NCBI RefSeq assembly: GCF_037325665.1
Contig: NC_090255.1
Span: forward strand, 5,713,890-5,777,889
DNA length: 64,000 bases
From: Littorina saxatilis
Lineage: Eukaryota > Mollusca > Gastropoda > Littorinimorpha > Littorinidae
Reading direction: 5' to 3'
Under the pieces are notes generated by a model. It was given only the letters and a program-made list of their open reading frames with translations. It did not search any database and had not been told where the DNA came from. Below are positions 29,105-40,749 of the stretch, piece by piece. A program made the position numbers and the translations under genes. The number at the start of each line of letters is the position of its first letter. The stretch's first letter is position 1.

Positions 29105-30874
29105 ATATTGGACTCTGAGTGGTACTACACTGTTGCTTAGTGTCTGTAGGAAGCTACAAGGTGAAACTAGAAAAAGAAAAACCCAATTCTTGACTCTGAG
29201 AGGCTTTTCTGCTCGTAAACACACATTCGTCTACTCATCACAGTATGCCCCATTATTGCGTTTAAAACTCCAATTAAATTTGTTTTGAATAAAACTCCCA
29301 AGTTTACAATAAGAATTTTGAGACCTGCATTCATTAGGTATATCATACTTAGTTTCATTTTTGCAAAACTAAGGAATTACACATTTAATTGAATCAGTCA
29401 GACAGATGGAGACACAGAGAGACAGCAGATGGCAAACCAAAATCTGAGAAAGAAACCCCTTTGACAATTTGAACTATGTTTGAAATAAAATGTGGCAAGG
29501 AGAAGCCATAATTCATCACCTTTTAGTATGACGCCATGTCCGTGTTCCGCACTTGTAATGATGTGCTTTTATTCTGTTATCGGCTGCACTGAGCTTGAAA
29601 ATTTAATTTTAATTAAATTACATATTCTTACCGCAATTCTCATAAATGCATTGACTTCAATCTCACATGCTAGATGTCGAAACACTACTCAAATTACCTG
29701 CCCTTGTAAGGGTGGTAACCAAGCTAAAAAAAAAAAACAGACGCCATAGCCGTTGCTATGCCCTGAACCCACTTGGTTACCCATAACCCTCCGCGCACCA
29801 CGTGAGCGCCGGCATCCGGAATAATCATTCGAGACTTCTCAAAATCCCCCCTTTGTTCAGCTACTTTGAAACAAATAGGCCTCTCTTTCGATGTTCATGG
29901 CACTTTTGCGGGCATGATCAAAGGACCTTGTTGTAAGAGGTTCCTTTTGGGATTTGTTTCTGGTTTTGGAATGGTTGCGTTCTTTGGCATTTTGAGCCTT
30001 TTCTCTCGGCTCGTATGCTAGACTTAACGCGTAAGATACCCGTGTGACCTGGAATAATAGGCCGTGAAAGGTGGATGCAGCGCCTAAAGGCAGTCGATCT
30101 ACTGGCCGATGTGAATGCGTGATATATTGTGTAAAAAATTCCATCTCACACGGCATTAATAGGTAACATGCGCCTTGAGTCGCCTTGTGTGGTGAGATAC
30201 GTGCGCGATATAAATCCTCGTAAATAAATAAATAAAAATAAAATAAAAAATAAAGTAAGACTTTGTTCCTCTTACTCTGGGCTTCAGCCCTCAAGGGCAG
30301 TGAGACCCATGTGCTTTGGGGTTACCAGAGGATGTAGCATTTGAACATAATGATTCCGTTTTTCACTGCTTTTCGGCCAGATTTCCTGGAATCAGAAACC
30401 TGGTCAATCTCCTCCGGTATTTAATTCCCTCCTCTCGGGAGGATTCTCGCTCCGGCTGGGCGATTTGGATTTTCTAACTGTCTGGTTAGAGCTTTAAAAT
30501 CCTATCTAACTTGCGCTAAGTCAATTGGAATTAAGAGCCATAAGCTCCTGTTTTTATCTCTTTACACTTTACGTGAAAGAGACATCTCTAAATTGACTCT
30601 CACATGTGGTGTTGCTACTTTCATAGGACAGTCCTATGTGTGGTTGCTTATTGAACAAAGGGGGGGGGGGCGTTCAGTCCTCCCTCTGTCCTTTACAGGG
30701 GTTCAGGAATCCAGAGCCGGGGGTTCTTCTCTCGCTGTGTGACGTTTCAGTCGCCTCGGCGAAGTCTTGCCATGTTCTCTTTGGAGGTCCGATGACGTGT
30801 TCATTAATTTTTACCTCCTTGACAGGCCCCTCCTTCCAATAAGGGTTATGGAACCGGCTAATGGAGCGTTTAAA
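29105..30874. other. Extra intron sequence of gene 2, mostly unassigned
   Basis: Absent from the introns of genes 1 and 3. At about 30172-30245 the words GAGTCGCCTTGTGTGGTGAG and GCGCGATATAAATCCTC before a TAAA run look like a SINE or LINE tail in plus orientation. A G-run is at 30660-30671. No protein recognised; origin unclear. Confidence 0.4.
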
Positions 30875-31130
30875 ATGGCGCTGCTTTCATGCCGATTCAG
30901 GATGAGAAGACATTTGAGAAGCAACCGGATCTTTCTTGACCGCCTACATCCACTGAATTGTTACGACGTGGAACTGTTCAGAAAATTCTGCTTTCGTCGG
31001 CAGGACATTCTTGCAATCACGGATGAACTGTAAGAGCAACTCGAACTGCCGAATCAAAAGGGTGCATTGCCGCCGGTTCTGCGGGTTATCTTGACTTACG
31101 GTCAGTTTTTACGCGTGCGGATCTTTTGAA
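30875..31130 (+). pseudogene. PIF/Harbinger-like transposase N-terminal fragment
   Basis: ATG at 30875 gives MALLSCRFRMRRHLRSNRIF, then DRLHPLNCYDVELFRKFCFR and RQDILAITDEL, which resembles the start of HARBI1/Harbinger transposases (FRF-R-D-I-x-x-I/L-T-D-E-L). An in-frame stop at 31031 is followed by more similar sequence (LELPNQKGALPPVLRVILT). The remainder is missing, replaced by the Tigger element at 31177. Confidence 0.5.
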
Positions 31131-31176
31131 GATGTGTGTGGCGAACTGATCGCGGTACATAATAATAATGATAATA

Positions 31177-32221
31177 CAGTAAAACCTGTCAAATAAGGAC
31201 ACCCTTGGGACCAGACAAAAGTGTCCTTATTCTGCAGGTGTCCTTATTAGACAGGTGCAAGTAAAACGCGATAAAGTCAAGTGGAGAGAGAGAGAGAGAG
31301 TACTGCACATGTACATGTACATTTATAAGAAAAACAGAAGCTGTTTAGTTTAAATAGAGAAACATTTAATATTGACTGTTGTAAAACAAGTTTAAAAGCT
31401 TTTTATCATATCAACTGTATAAATTTAAATTGTTAAAAAGTTACTGGATCTCATTCATACAACACATTCACATTCACTTCATTCTGCACTCATCAGCTTT
31501 TGAAAGAATTTGTCCAGCGTTGTCTGAGTGGACCATTGATGGCAATGTGATTCGCACGTTTGGTTGAAAACCACTCGAACACGGCGTCATTTAGCTCTTC
31601 GTATTCGGTTGTCTTCTTCGAAACCCATTTCTGGTCAGCACGTCCGTCTCCCGATTCCCACAACTTCATTATTTTTTCCCGATCGACGCTGATTTTCGAA
31701 ATCTGCGTTCTCCCACACCCAAGCTCTTGTGCAATCGTTCGGCATGATTTCCCACTTTCCAGTTGTTTGACAACATTTATCCTTTGTTCTAAAGTCAGCG
31801 CATTTCTTCCTTTTCTTGAATTTGAATTTCTTGCTGCCATCTTGTTAAACACGAATCACTCTTTCGAAGAGAAGATACATTCTTTCATACACTTTCACTT
31901 CCGTTCCACCGAACACGTTCCACGCGTTGGATTGGCTGCCTTGGAACTCTAGCAGCCAATCAAATGCGTCGACTTAAAACACTCTCAACTGATCGATTTA
32001 TCGTCTTCTTCGTCGATCGAACTTCCCAGCTTGCTGTGGATGTCCGTATTTAGCAGGTATATGACTTATTATGGACCCAAAATACGTGTCCGCGTCCGTA
32101 ATGCCGAGGTGGCCGTAACGTACAGGTGTTTTACAGTGTAAAGCAGTCCGTGCCGAGACTGACTGTCCATATTCTGCGAGTGTCCGCTAAGTCCAGTGAC
32201 CGTATTTGACAGTTTTCACTG
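31177..32221 (-). mobile_element. Tigger/pogo-type DNA transposon, internally deleted, 1045 bp
   Basis: Termini CAGTAAAACCTGTCAAATA and, in reverse complement, CAGTGAAAACTGTCAAATA, with TA flanks at 31175-31176 and 32222-32223. It encodes only the N-terminal DNA-binding part of the transposase, so it is non-autonomous. Confidence 0.85.
31493..31852 (-). CDS. Truncated Tigger/pogo transposase, DNA-binding domain only
   Basis: The 119-residue frame starts MFNKMAARNSNSRKGRNALT. Residues about 17-60 (LTLEQRINVVKQLESGKSCR, then TIAQELGCGRTQISKI) form the CENP-B/psq helix-turn-helix. Residues about 75-119 resemble the start of the second HTH (YEELNDAVFEWFSTKRANHI, then GPLRQR). The DDE catalytic domain is absent. 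Such proteins could bind the element's ends and act as a repressor; that is inference. Confidence 0.75.
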   Translation of the reverse strand: MFNKMAARNSNSRKGRNALTLEQRINVVKQLESGKSCRTIAQELGCGRTQISKISVDREKIMKLWESGDGRADQKWVSKKTTEYEELNDAVFEWFSTKRANHIAINGPLRQRWTNSFKS

Positions 32222-32223
32222 TA

Positions 32224-34225
32224 ATGATAATAATACGGGAATTTATAACATCAAACACAGCATGCAGAACCAGCAAGAGAGTGACTTATACCTTCATGGC
32301 GAGGGTACCGGAATGGATATAGTTTCCAAACCACGAAAGCCAAGTTTTATCAGGAGACGGGCTTTTCAAACTGTCTACGGCAAATGGTGTAAAACTGACC
32401 CGCCGCGAAGCATCACAAAGCTTGACGCATGCGCAGAGACACAGGATGACGGGGAATCCCTTCCACTATCTACGTGTTAAAAATAGAGCCGCTATTAGCT
32501 ATTGCAGGCACTATTTGACCTCATGCATGCGGACCGCTGAGTTCTATAGTGCGTTTCATAGCTATGCGCTCCACAGCGCTATGAAATCCAAAAAGTATGG
32601 AGGGGCTATGCATTCAGGCCCTGTCCATTTACGCACTGTGCCATCTTGAACCAGTGACCACATTTTTTATCTTCTGGCTGCGTTTCATCAGTTTGATCTG
32701 ATTCCCGGACCGGTATGTCTCTATTGTTGTATCTTTATTGTTGTGGAACGTTGCTTTGTGTATGCGATGATTTTTATGTTCCTTATTTTGGTTTAGGATA
32801 CTTATTTTGAAGAATTAAGATTTCTTCACAAACACTTGTTTGATTTAGTCTTGTGATCAGTGCGCGGGTCTGATCAGTGCCAGAATCTTTTATTTCTCTT
32901 TCGAGTCTAACTCATTTTGTTTAAATCAACTCGAACTGCTGATGTGATCATGGGGTATTTTCCTGTAACTTTTGGAAGGGACGTTGCTGTTATCAGTCTT
33001 TGTAGAACTTTGATTGTTTCTAGAATTGGTCCAATTCAAAGTGGCCGCTCTCAAAGCGTGGGTTTCCAAACTAGGTCAAACCCGTCAGTCAGTCGCTGAA
33101 GCTAACGCTGGAGATCTATTTTTAGCTAGAGATATGGAGTCTCCTCCCATATAAGGAAGTTTTACATCACTTCCGGTATTCAAGGGTAAACAAGGGAACC
33201 TCTTCTTCTCGGACTTGGCCCGTTTTGTTTGAAACTTCAGTTTTGGGTTTTCTTTTGTAATTATAATTGTTTTTATCCGCTTTCTGTTTAGTGTTACAGC
33301 TGATTCTTGTCTGTTACTTTAGGGAATTTCCGTCACTGATTTAGATGAAAGTTTACTTAGATTTGTGTGGATTGTTTTGACTTCATTTATTGATACATTG
33401 TTTTTGCAAAAAAATTATAATATGTTGTATATAATGTATATAATTGTGTAACTATTTTTGATAAAACTATGTTTATTGATTATATCTTTCTGTCAGGTTA
33501 GATTCTTTTTCTAAATTCGTTTACTTAGTTTATTTTTGTGTGGATTAGTGACCTCAGGTCTTTGGATTTTCAGTATGTAAGCTGATGCCTACCGGTACCA
33601 GCTGATGATGTGAGGCGACCCATGACCGCCTGTTTATTGGTTTGTTTTCTGCTCTGAGGTTTGTTTACCTGCAAATTCGCAACATTACGGTTACTTTGTC
33701 TTGTTAATCTGTCAGCTTAGTTTTGTTGATTGTGGAAGGACAGTTGTGCCTGTGTTATTATAATATGTCTGTAAATACTTAATTGTGTGTGTGTGTGTGT
33801 GTGTGTGTGATTACAAACCTAAATCACATACGAGTTCAGATGGATGTCTGATTGAAAGTGATGATTTCATAAGAGAAGTTAAGCACCGGATTGGGCGGAA
33901 GGTGTGTCTAATGGGATTGTTTGTCGAGGTTAACAATATCAGACGGATGTTCATGAGGTGTTTTCTTTCTTTGTGATCTCTCTGTATATAGTTATGACTA
34001 TTTCTTTTTGGATGATTGCAATTCATCACATGTTGATGTTTCTGCAACTATTTGTGTGTTCCCTGTCTTTATGACAGTCATCACAAATACTATTGATTTT
34101 TATACTTTGATCTTGTACATTTTCTTATGTTGTTTTATATACTGGCATGTTCCCGGTGTGATGTGATGAATAAACCCATGCACACTCTATGCTGATGTTC
34201 GAGTTTTCCTTTCCCTTGTTACACC
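32224..34225. other. Unassigned sequence in gene 2 intron, possible LTR-type end
   Basis: A short frame at about 33040-33156 (VAALKAWVSKLGQTRQSVAE) ends in a stop and is unrecognised. AATAAA at 34169-34174 is followed about 45 bp later by CTTGTTACA next to the shared intron repeat, which resembles the 3-prime end of an LTR. A GT run is at 33785-33808. Treated as a possible fossil without further detail. Confidence 0.3.
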
Positions 34226-34890
34226 TATGCGATGCTAACTTTTGTCTCTCTGTGCGTATGTATGTATGTTTGTGTGTGATAGAAACTTTAACATTTGACT
34301 GAACACCAAAATACTAATTTTAACGGGTTATTATCCAAGCAACAGCTTCAAAGTATTTAAGCAATGTTCAACATTTCGTCGGCACGTATGTAGTTTAAGT
34401 GTGTATCCAAAGAAAACGGGTGGTGGTTGTTTTTTTTTTTTGGGGGGGGGGGGGGGGTAAAATCAGGTGATTGGTTTGTGTTGTGTCTGGTATGTAGACC
34501 AGGTCAGGGGTCAAGGTTAGGTCAGATTGCTTGAAGGATTGTGGTATAGATTCACTTTTCAGTTCTAACCGAGCTGCATTTGGGGAAGACGATTTCACAT
34601 TGTTCGGTTTCGTAGCGGCTCCAGAAAAATAGATAAAGAAGATACCAAAGGAGATTTCCTACAGGTTGATCTGCACAGCGTGTTTTCAGTGTCTGCGTGA
34701 GGAAGTGCTGTCGAAAGCGCAGTGTCTATCTGGCAGTTGTGTGTAGGCTACAGACAGATCTAGCGTCTCCCACTCTTGCACCGTGTCACCTATGCTTACT
34801 GTGTGTGTGTATGTGTGACGGAGTGATTGAGTTTGTGTTACTGTTTGTCGATTTCTTACGAGAGCCTTGAAAGCTTTGCCCCTTGTTTTT
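34226..34890 (+). repeat. Dispersed intron repeat, copy 2
   Basis: Paralogue of 12918-13590, with longer T/G runs at 34430-34457. Confidence 0.6.
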
Positions 34891-35052
34891 ACACGTTTGC
34901 TTCTGTGAAAATTTCATTTTAAGTGACCGACCTAAGAATTCCCCAGCTTTGGAGAATGACTCATGTATTGACACATCTGGAGATTCTGGTTGTGTTGCTA
35001 TTTTCATTGTGACACACATTGCTTACACAAAAATTATGTGCCTCTTTTTCAG

Positions 35053-35520
35053 CGGCTGAAGTCAAGGCAGAGGCATTCCCAGCTGTGACCGAGACGAGCA
35101 GTTCAGCAGCTGAAGTCAAGACAGAGCCATTCCCAGATGTGACCCAGATGAGCAGTTCAGCAGCTGAAGTCAAGACAGAGCCATTCCCAGATGTGACCCA
35201 GACGAGCAGTTCAGCAGCTGAAGTCAAGATAGAGGCATTCCCAGCTGTGACCGAGACGAGCAGTTCAGCAGCTGAAGTCAAGACAGAGCCATTCCCAGAT
35301 GTGACCGAGACGAGCAGTTCAGCAGCTGAAGTCAAGACAGAGCCATTCCCAGATGTGACCGAGACGAGCAGTTCAGCAGCTGAAGTCAAGACAGAGGCAT
35401 TCCTAGCTGTGACCGAGACGAGCATTTCAGCAGCTGAAGTCAAGACAGAGGCATTCCCAGCTGTGACCGAGACCAGCAATTCAGCAGCTGAAGTCAAGAC
35501 AGAAGAATTCCCAGCTGTGA
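35053..35520 (+). repeat. 54-bp coding minisatellite of gene 2, nine units
   Basis: Same repeat as in gene 1, with a gene-2-specific variant (TEPFPDVTQ or TEPFPDVTE) in four units. All nine keep V-K-x-E. Confidence 0.95.
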
Positions 35521-36134
35521 CACATATAGGAGAAAAGCCACATACCTACCCACAATGCTCCGCAACATTTGCCCAGAAACCTCATTTAGAGATCCACATG
35601 TTAACTCATACTGGAGAAAAGCTACATTTCTGCCCTTATTGTACAGCAACATTTTCTTGGAAAGAAAGTTTAAAGTACCACATGGTAATACATACTGGAG
35701 TATTAAAGACACATGTCTGCCCTCATTGTACAGCAACATTTCCTCGGAAAGAAAGATTAAAGAACCACATGTTAAAACATACTGGAGAAAAGCCACATGT
35801 CTGCCCTGAGTGTACAGCAACATTTACTCGAAAAGAAAGTATAAAGGAGCATATGTTAACACATACTGGAGAAAAGCCACATGTCTGCTCTGAGTGTACA
35901 GCAAAATTTGCTCAGAAAGGAACTTTAAAGAAGCACATGTTAACGCATACTGGAGAAAAGCCACATGTCTGCCTTGAGTGTACAGCAACATTTCCTCGGA
36001 AAGAAAGTTTAAAGACCCACATGTTAAAACATACTGGAGAAAAGCCACATGTCTGCCCTGAGTGTACATCAAAATTTACTCGGAAAAGTAATTTAAAGAT
36101 CCACATGTTGAGGCATTGTCACAAGCGGCTTTAA
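35053..36134 (+). CDS. Zinc-finger gene 2, main exon: nine repeats and six canonical fingers
   Basis: Acceptor TTTTTCAG then 359 codons in the phase set by exon 1; predicted protein about 392 residues. Nine 18-residue repeats, four of which are the variant with PFPDVT(Q/E), are followed by one degenerate finger (TYPQC), then six C-x2-C-x12-H-x3-H fingers with HTGEKPHVC linkers. It has a single module: no internal duplication and no tandem trio of fingers, so it resembles an ancestral or contracted state. The first linker reads HIGEKP. Ends in the LTR-derived CHKRL-stop like its paralogues. Likely a nuclear DNA-binding protein; target unknown. Confidence 0.75.
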
Positions 36135-36294
36135 TATTAGCATACTTTTATGCTGTGGGGTTAAAGGTATTGTGTTGGAGCGCCTGTGTTCCTCTATTTC
36201 GCCTGTCATAGGTAGACGCTGGTTAACTGCAAGTGTCTCGTGGAGCTCGTGCTCAGGTATTTCACGTGTATTTTACTTGTATTTATGAAGGTGA
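36117..36294 (+). mobile_element. Shortened LTR fossil in zinc-finger gene 2
   Basis: The first about 178 bp match the LTRs at 16640 and 60379; zinc-finger sequence follows directly. It inserted at the same finger codon as in genes 1 and 3, so it is the same event. Confidence 0.65.
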
Positions 36295-36414
36295 TCCACA
36301 TGTTGAGGCATACTGAAGAAAAGCCACATGTCTGCCCTCAGTGTACAGCAAAATTTGCTCAGAAAGTGAGTTTAAAGATGCATATGTTAACGCATACTGG
36401 AGAAAAGCCATGAC
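36295..36414 (+). pseudogene. Stranded zinc finger of gene 2
   Basis: Starts TCCACATGTTGAGGCAT, repeating the finger end that precedes the LTR, then reads HTEEKPHVCPQCTAKFAQKV and one finger to HTGEKP-stop. The repeated 19-bp word flanking the LTR piece suggests recombination with a finger copy. Confidence 0.6.
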
Positions 36415-36487
36415 CTCCGAAAATCTGGGATAATCAAATATTAAAATGGAGGTGAATTGACAGAGGTTATGAATATGAAACGATAAT

Positions 36488-37142
36488 CTGAGTAATACGA
36501 TCTTAAAGGGGAGGGAGTCTTATATTGGGGGTCTTAAAAGGGGGTTCCATTGTATTCCCTTGTAAAGATAACTAACTTATCATACAGTGGACCGGCACGG
36601 TTGGCCTAGTGGTAAGGCGTCCGCCCCGTGATCGGGAGGTCGTGGGTTCGAACCCCGGCCGGGTCATACCTAAGACTTTAAAATTGGCAATCTAGTGGCT
36701 GCTCCGCCTGGCGTCTGGCATTTTGGGGTTAGTGCTAGGACTGGTTGGTCCGGTGTCAGAATAATGTGACTGGGTGAGACATGAAGCCTGTGCTGCGACT
36801 TCTGTCTTGTGTGTGGCGCATGTTATATGTCAAAGCAGCACCGCCCTAATATGGCCCTTTGTGGTCGGCTGGGCATTAAGCAAACAAACAAACAATCATA
36901 CAATGGACCGTTAAACTAACCACTCACCGGAGAGCACCCAGCAGACTACTGTCTCAAAAAGGAATAGCAGAGAGACTGGTCTGAGTAATACGATCTTAAA
37001 GGGGAGGGAGTCTTATATTGGGGGTCTTAAAAGGGGGTTCCATTGTATTCACTTGTAAAGATAACAATGGACCGTTAAACTAACCACTCACCGGAGAGCA
37101 CCCAGCAGACTACTCGGTCAAAAAGTAATAGCAGAGAGACTG
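36488..37142. repeat. Local duplication around the SINE in gene 2 unit
   Basis: The segment CTGAGTAATACGATCTTAAA... at 36488-36575 recurs at 36982-37065, and the segment ACAATGGACCGTTAAACTAA... at 36899-36978 recurs at 37067-37142. This is unique to this unit. Confidence 0.8.
36592..36895 (+). mobile_element. SINE family 1, full length, unit of gene 2
   Basis: Same insertion as 18729-19032; flanked by TCATACAGTGGA and TCATACAATGGA. There is no tail-only insertion before it. Confidence 0.9.
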
Positions 37143-37548
37143 GTCAAGTCTCCTGTCCCTAGCCTTTATTTGATATTGGGTGAATTTAGCTAACCTGAGG
37201 TTCAGAATAAAAGAACAAGAAAGGTAATTTGTGGGAACGTTTGTTATTGACAAAACAATACATTACAGTCACAAATATATGTCGACCCAACGGTCTTTTA
37301 AGTGCACAGACAAACAATAAGTAACAAGCGCTTAGCTTGGCTGAGTTTTTGGCCGCTTGCTTGTAAACCACAAGCGAATGAATCTAGAAGTATTGAATTT
37401 TGGAACGTTGGCAGCCTCTTTGTTTTTGGATTTAACCTTAGGGTCAGTTACTCCAACCAAACTATTCTTTTTTTAAAATATTTTTAAAATAATAATACTA
37501 ATAATAATGGAAACTTATAGAGCGCTTACCTAAAAGCTCCAAGCGCTT

Positions 37549-39522
37549 CCTCCAGTCATGTTGATGTTCCCACTGATTGTTCTTTTACATCATTTCAGCC
37601 AATCGGTGAAAAAGACCTTAAATCCATTATTCTGAAGTCAAAACCAACAACTTGTCCACTTGATGCCATACCCACACCACTGCTTTTGGAGAATCTTGAT
37701 GTGTTGTTGCCAACTCTTACTCAAATTGTCAATGATAGCCTGTTATCTGGTGTTTTTCCATCATTGTTCAAAACTGCACTTGTCAAACCACTTCTCAAAA
37801 AACCTAGTCTAGATGTCAATATTTTGAAAAACTATCGTCCTGTATCTAATTTATCATTCTTGTCCAAAGTTTTTGAAAAGGTAGTTTTGAAGCAGCTGTT
37901 GTCATATTTGAACACCCATGATTTGATCTCGCACTCTCAGTCCGCTTATCGCCCTTCTCATTGTACTGAGACAGCCCTACTTAAAGTAATCAGTGACATT
38001 CTGTCTGCTCTGGATGGTGGTGATGTGTCAGTGCTTACCCTACTTGACCTTTCTGCAGCGTTCGACACGATTGATCATGTCACGCTTCTCCATAGACTTC
38101 AGACTCTGTACGGCATCTCCGGTCCACCGCTGGCATGGCTCGAGTCCTATCTCATTGGCAGGACTCAGGCTGTGCTTGTCGATGGCCAGATGTCTGCTCC
38201 AGCCCCACTTTCTTTCGGCGTTCCTCAAGGTTCAGTACTCGGTCCCATCCTTTTCATCATGTACACTAAGCCCCTCTCCACACTGATTCAAAACCATTCT
38301 GTCTTAAATCAGTCTTTTGCTGATGACACCCAACTGTATAAACCCAGTCCCCCTGCAGAGACACATTCCGCCATCCAGACCATTCAGACATGCATCACTG
38401 ATGTTAAATCTTGGATGATCGATAACAAACTTAAGCTGAATGATGATAAGACTGAAGTCTTACTGTGCAAAAAGAAGAACACTACATTTCCCTCTCCCCA
38501 ACCCGTTTCTGTTCAAGTAGGCGACACTGACATTCTTTTCTCCCCATCAGCTAGAAACCTTGGATTCACCCTTTCATCTGACATGACCCTTAACAAACAT
38601 ATATCTTTAGTCTGTAGAGCAGCTTATTTTGAGCTTCGTAAGATCAGCACCATTCGCCACACACTCTCCTCTCAAACAACTAACACTCTTGTCTGTGCCT
38701 TTGTTCTTTCTAAACTCGACTACTGCAACTCTCTTCTCTCTGGCTGTCCTCTGTATCTCCTGCATAAACTACAAAAAGTCCAAAACTCGGCAGCACACCT
38801 CATTCTGAAAGCACGAAAACGAGATCACGCAACACCACTTCTTCACACACTGCACTGGTTACCTATTCAAGCCCGCATTGACTACAAACTGTCCGCCCTC
38901 TGCTTTAACTTCTTTTCTGGCTCGTCTCCTGCTTACTTCTCTGAACTCCTCACCGTCTATTCTCCAGCAAGACAACTCCGTGCCTCTTCTGACTGTCGCA
39001 TCCTCACCATTCCACACACCAAAACCAAAACATACGGACAACGCACTTTTACTTTCTGCGCACCCACACACTGGAATTCTCTCCCCTTCCACATCCGCCA
39101 CTCTCAGTTACCCCAAGCATTCAAACGAGCACTTAAAACGCACCTCTTCAAGAAATACAACCCCTGATTTTGTTTTCTCAGTCCATCAGTAGGCTACATG
39201 TAGTGTATTTGTTGTTTTAGTGATAATGTGATAATGTGTATACACATTTAGGGCTGTTTTTCAGTATTAATAACATGTTCTGTTTGATTAAGGGTATTCG
39301 GCTGGTATTTCCTTGTTTTTACTACCTATTTTATTCATGTTTTTATTACTTAATTAGTGGAAGAATCTGTTGTAATGTGTGTTTGGTGGTGTATGCTTTT
39401 AATCGAGCGTTGCTGATTATGAATGTAGATGTAAATGCTTGTATGACTGTGTTTGAATTTTGAATGTGTCAAGCGCAAAGAGCATAATTGTAGAGTTATG
39501 ATGTTGCGCTATATAAATGCTC

Positions 39523-39576
<54 letters not shown>
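37549..39576 (+). mobile_element. L2/CR1-group LINE, 5-prime truncated, inserted in another LINE
   Basis: In the units of genes 1 and 3 the host sequence reads CCAAGCGCTTTACAATGAC without this 2-kb piece. It ends GCGCTATATAAATGCTCA with an ATT run (39524-39576). Inserted into the 3-prime part of the L2-like LINE at 21064/37480 in opposite orientation. Confidence 0.85.
37551..39167 (+). CDS. LINE reverse transcriptase, open frame, endonuclease missing
   Basis: About 538 open codons from the truncation point. Motifs in order: LKNYRPVSNLSFLSKVFEKV, SAYRPSHCTETALLKV, LLDLSAAFDTIDH (catalytic D), FGVPQGSVLGPILF, FADDTQLY (catalytic DD), LKLNDDKTEVLL, ARNLGFTLSSDM, then the C-terminal HWLPIQARIDYK and THWNSLPFHIRHS. 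All fit the L2/CR1 group. The upstream endonuclease and ORF1 are lost by 5-prime truncation and there is no own start codon signal, so it is probably not expressed. The lack of stops suggests a young insertion. Confidence 0.9.
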   Translation, partial: SSHVDVPTDCSFTSFQPIGEKDLKSIILKSKPTTCPLDAIPTPLLLENLDVLLPTLTQIVNDSLLSGVFPSLFKTALVKPLLKKPSLDVNILKNYRPVSNLSFLSKVFEKVVLKQLLSYLNTHDLISHSQSAYRPSHCTETALLKVISDILSALDGGDVSVLTLLDLSAAFDTIDHVTLLHRLQTLYGISGPPLAWLESYLIGRTQAVLVDGQMSAPAPLSFGVPQGSVLGPILFIMYTKPLSTLIQNHSVLNQSFADDTQLYKPSPPAETHSAIQTIQTCITDVKSWMIDNKLKLNDDKTEVLLCKKKNTTFPSPQPVSVQVGDTDILFSPSARNLGFTLSSDMTLNKHISLVCRAAYFELRKISTIRHTLSSQTTNTLVCAFVLSKLDYCNSLLSGCPLYLLHKLQKVQNSAAHLILKARKRDHATPLLHTLHWLPIQARIDYKLSALCFNFFSGSSPAYFSELLTVYSPARQLRASSDCRILTIPHTKTKTYGQRTFTFCAPTHWNSLPFHIRHSQLPQAFKRALKTHLFKKYNP

Positions 39577-39577
<1 letters not shown>

Positions 39578-39784
39578 CACATGTACAAAACCAAAATACA
39601 AGCATTAAGACACAAAAAGAACAGGAGTACAAAAGCAAATTCATCGTTTAAATCCATGCAGTCACAAACAAACACATGCGTGCGCACGCACATACGCGTG
39701 CGCATACACACACACACACACATGCTATCACCACACACATGCACAGATACACACAGACACACAGATACACATTCACACACACAC

Positions 39785-39817
<33 letters not shown>

Positions 39818-40560
39818 TGCATACAAACACACACACATACACTCACACATGAATACTAATCTACCTACACAAATCTGCATACATGGCATACACACGAAAA
39901 TCGCAAATATATCACAAAACCAAGCTCGTGCTGATACATATCCATTTATCTAACTAGATAAACCGACATGTAGTTTGCACAAGGAAAAAAGAAAAATCGC
40001 AACACACGATTTCCAGATCACTGGCTGCTGCAGGGGTCACTGAACAGTTTGAAAGTTACTGGTTTGTCTAGAAAATGCTGTGTGAACAGGTGCGTTTTCA
40101 GATTTGATCTGAAAGAAGAATAGGATGGACTATGTCTGACAGAATAAGGAAGGGAGTTCCATGTTTTAACAGCAGCAAATGAAAATGCGCGTTGTCCATG
40201 TACTTTTCTTTTTTTTTGTTGGAATTCGGAACATTCGAGTGTCAGCGGCAGAGCGCAGTGATCTGGAAAAGACGTACAGGTTTACGAGTTCAGACAGATA
40301 TGAAGGTGCAGAACCAGTGATGATTTTAAAACAGAGACACGAGCTTTTGTACTTAATTCTTTGATTGACCGGAAGCCAGTGCAGATATTTCAAAAGGGGA
40401 GTACAAGGTTGCTTCTTGGAGGATTTACAAATGAATCTTGCAGCTGAATGTTGAACCCTTTGCAGTGGTTGGATGATAGTCTGGGGGCTACCGATTAGTA
40501 CTGAATTACAAAAGTCTATTCTAGATAGCACACACGAAGAAAACAAAAACATTTATCTTT
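39577..40560 (-). mobile_element. L2-like LINE, remainder around the nested insertion
   Basis: Paralogue of 21130-22138 including the CA-rich part (39660-39850) and the C-terminal coding frame 40166-40552 (128 codons; the downstream part is shifted relative to the unit 1 copy near 40200-40215). Confidence 0.75.
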
Positions 40561-40749
40561 TTATCCCCCTCAAAGAGAATTTGACGCACCCACTGGCTAG
40601 CAGACTCACTCTGATGATTCTCTTTCTGTCTCTGCATATTTACACCCTGCCACACTATTGTGATCTGAGATACTACAGTATATAACATCCTGAGACACCA
40701 GTGATTTCAGCTAATGGCGATCTCAATATAGCCTGTGATCAAAGCTATA

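Noticed and set aside
33028-33156. Tyrosine-recombinase (DIRS-type) C-terminus
   Set aside because: The short frame AALKAWVSKLGQTRQSVAEA has no visible catalytic motif, so the assignment could not be supported.
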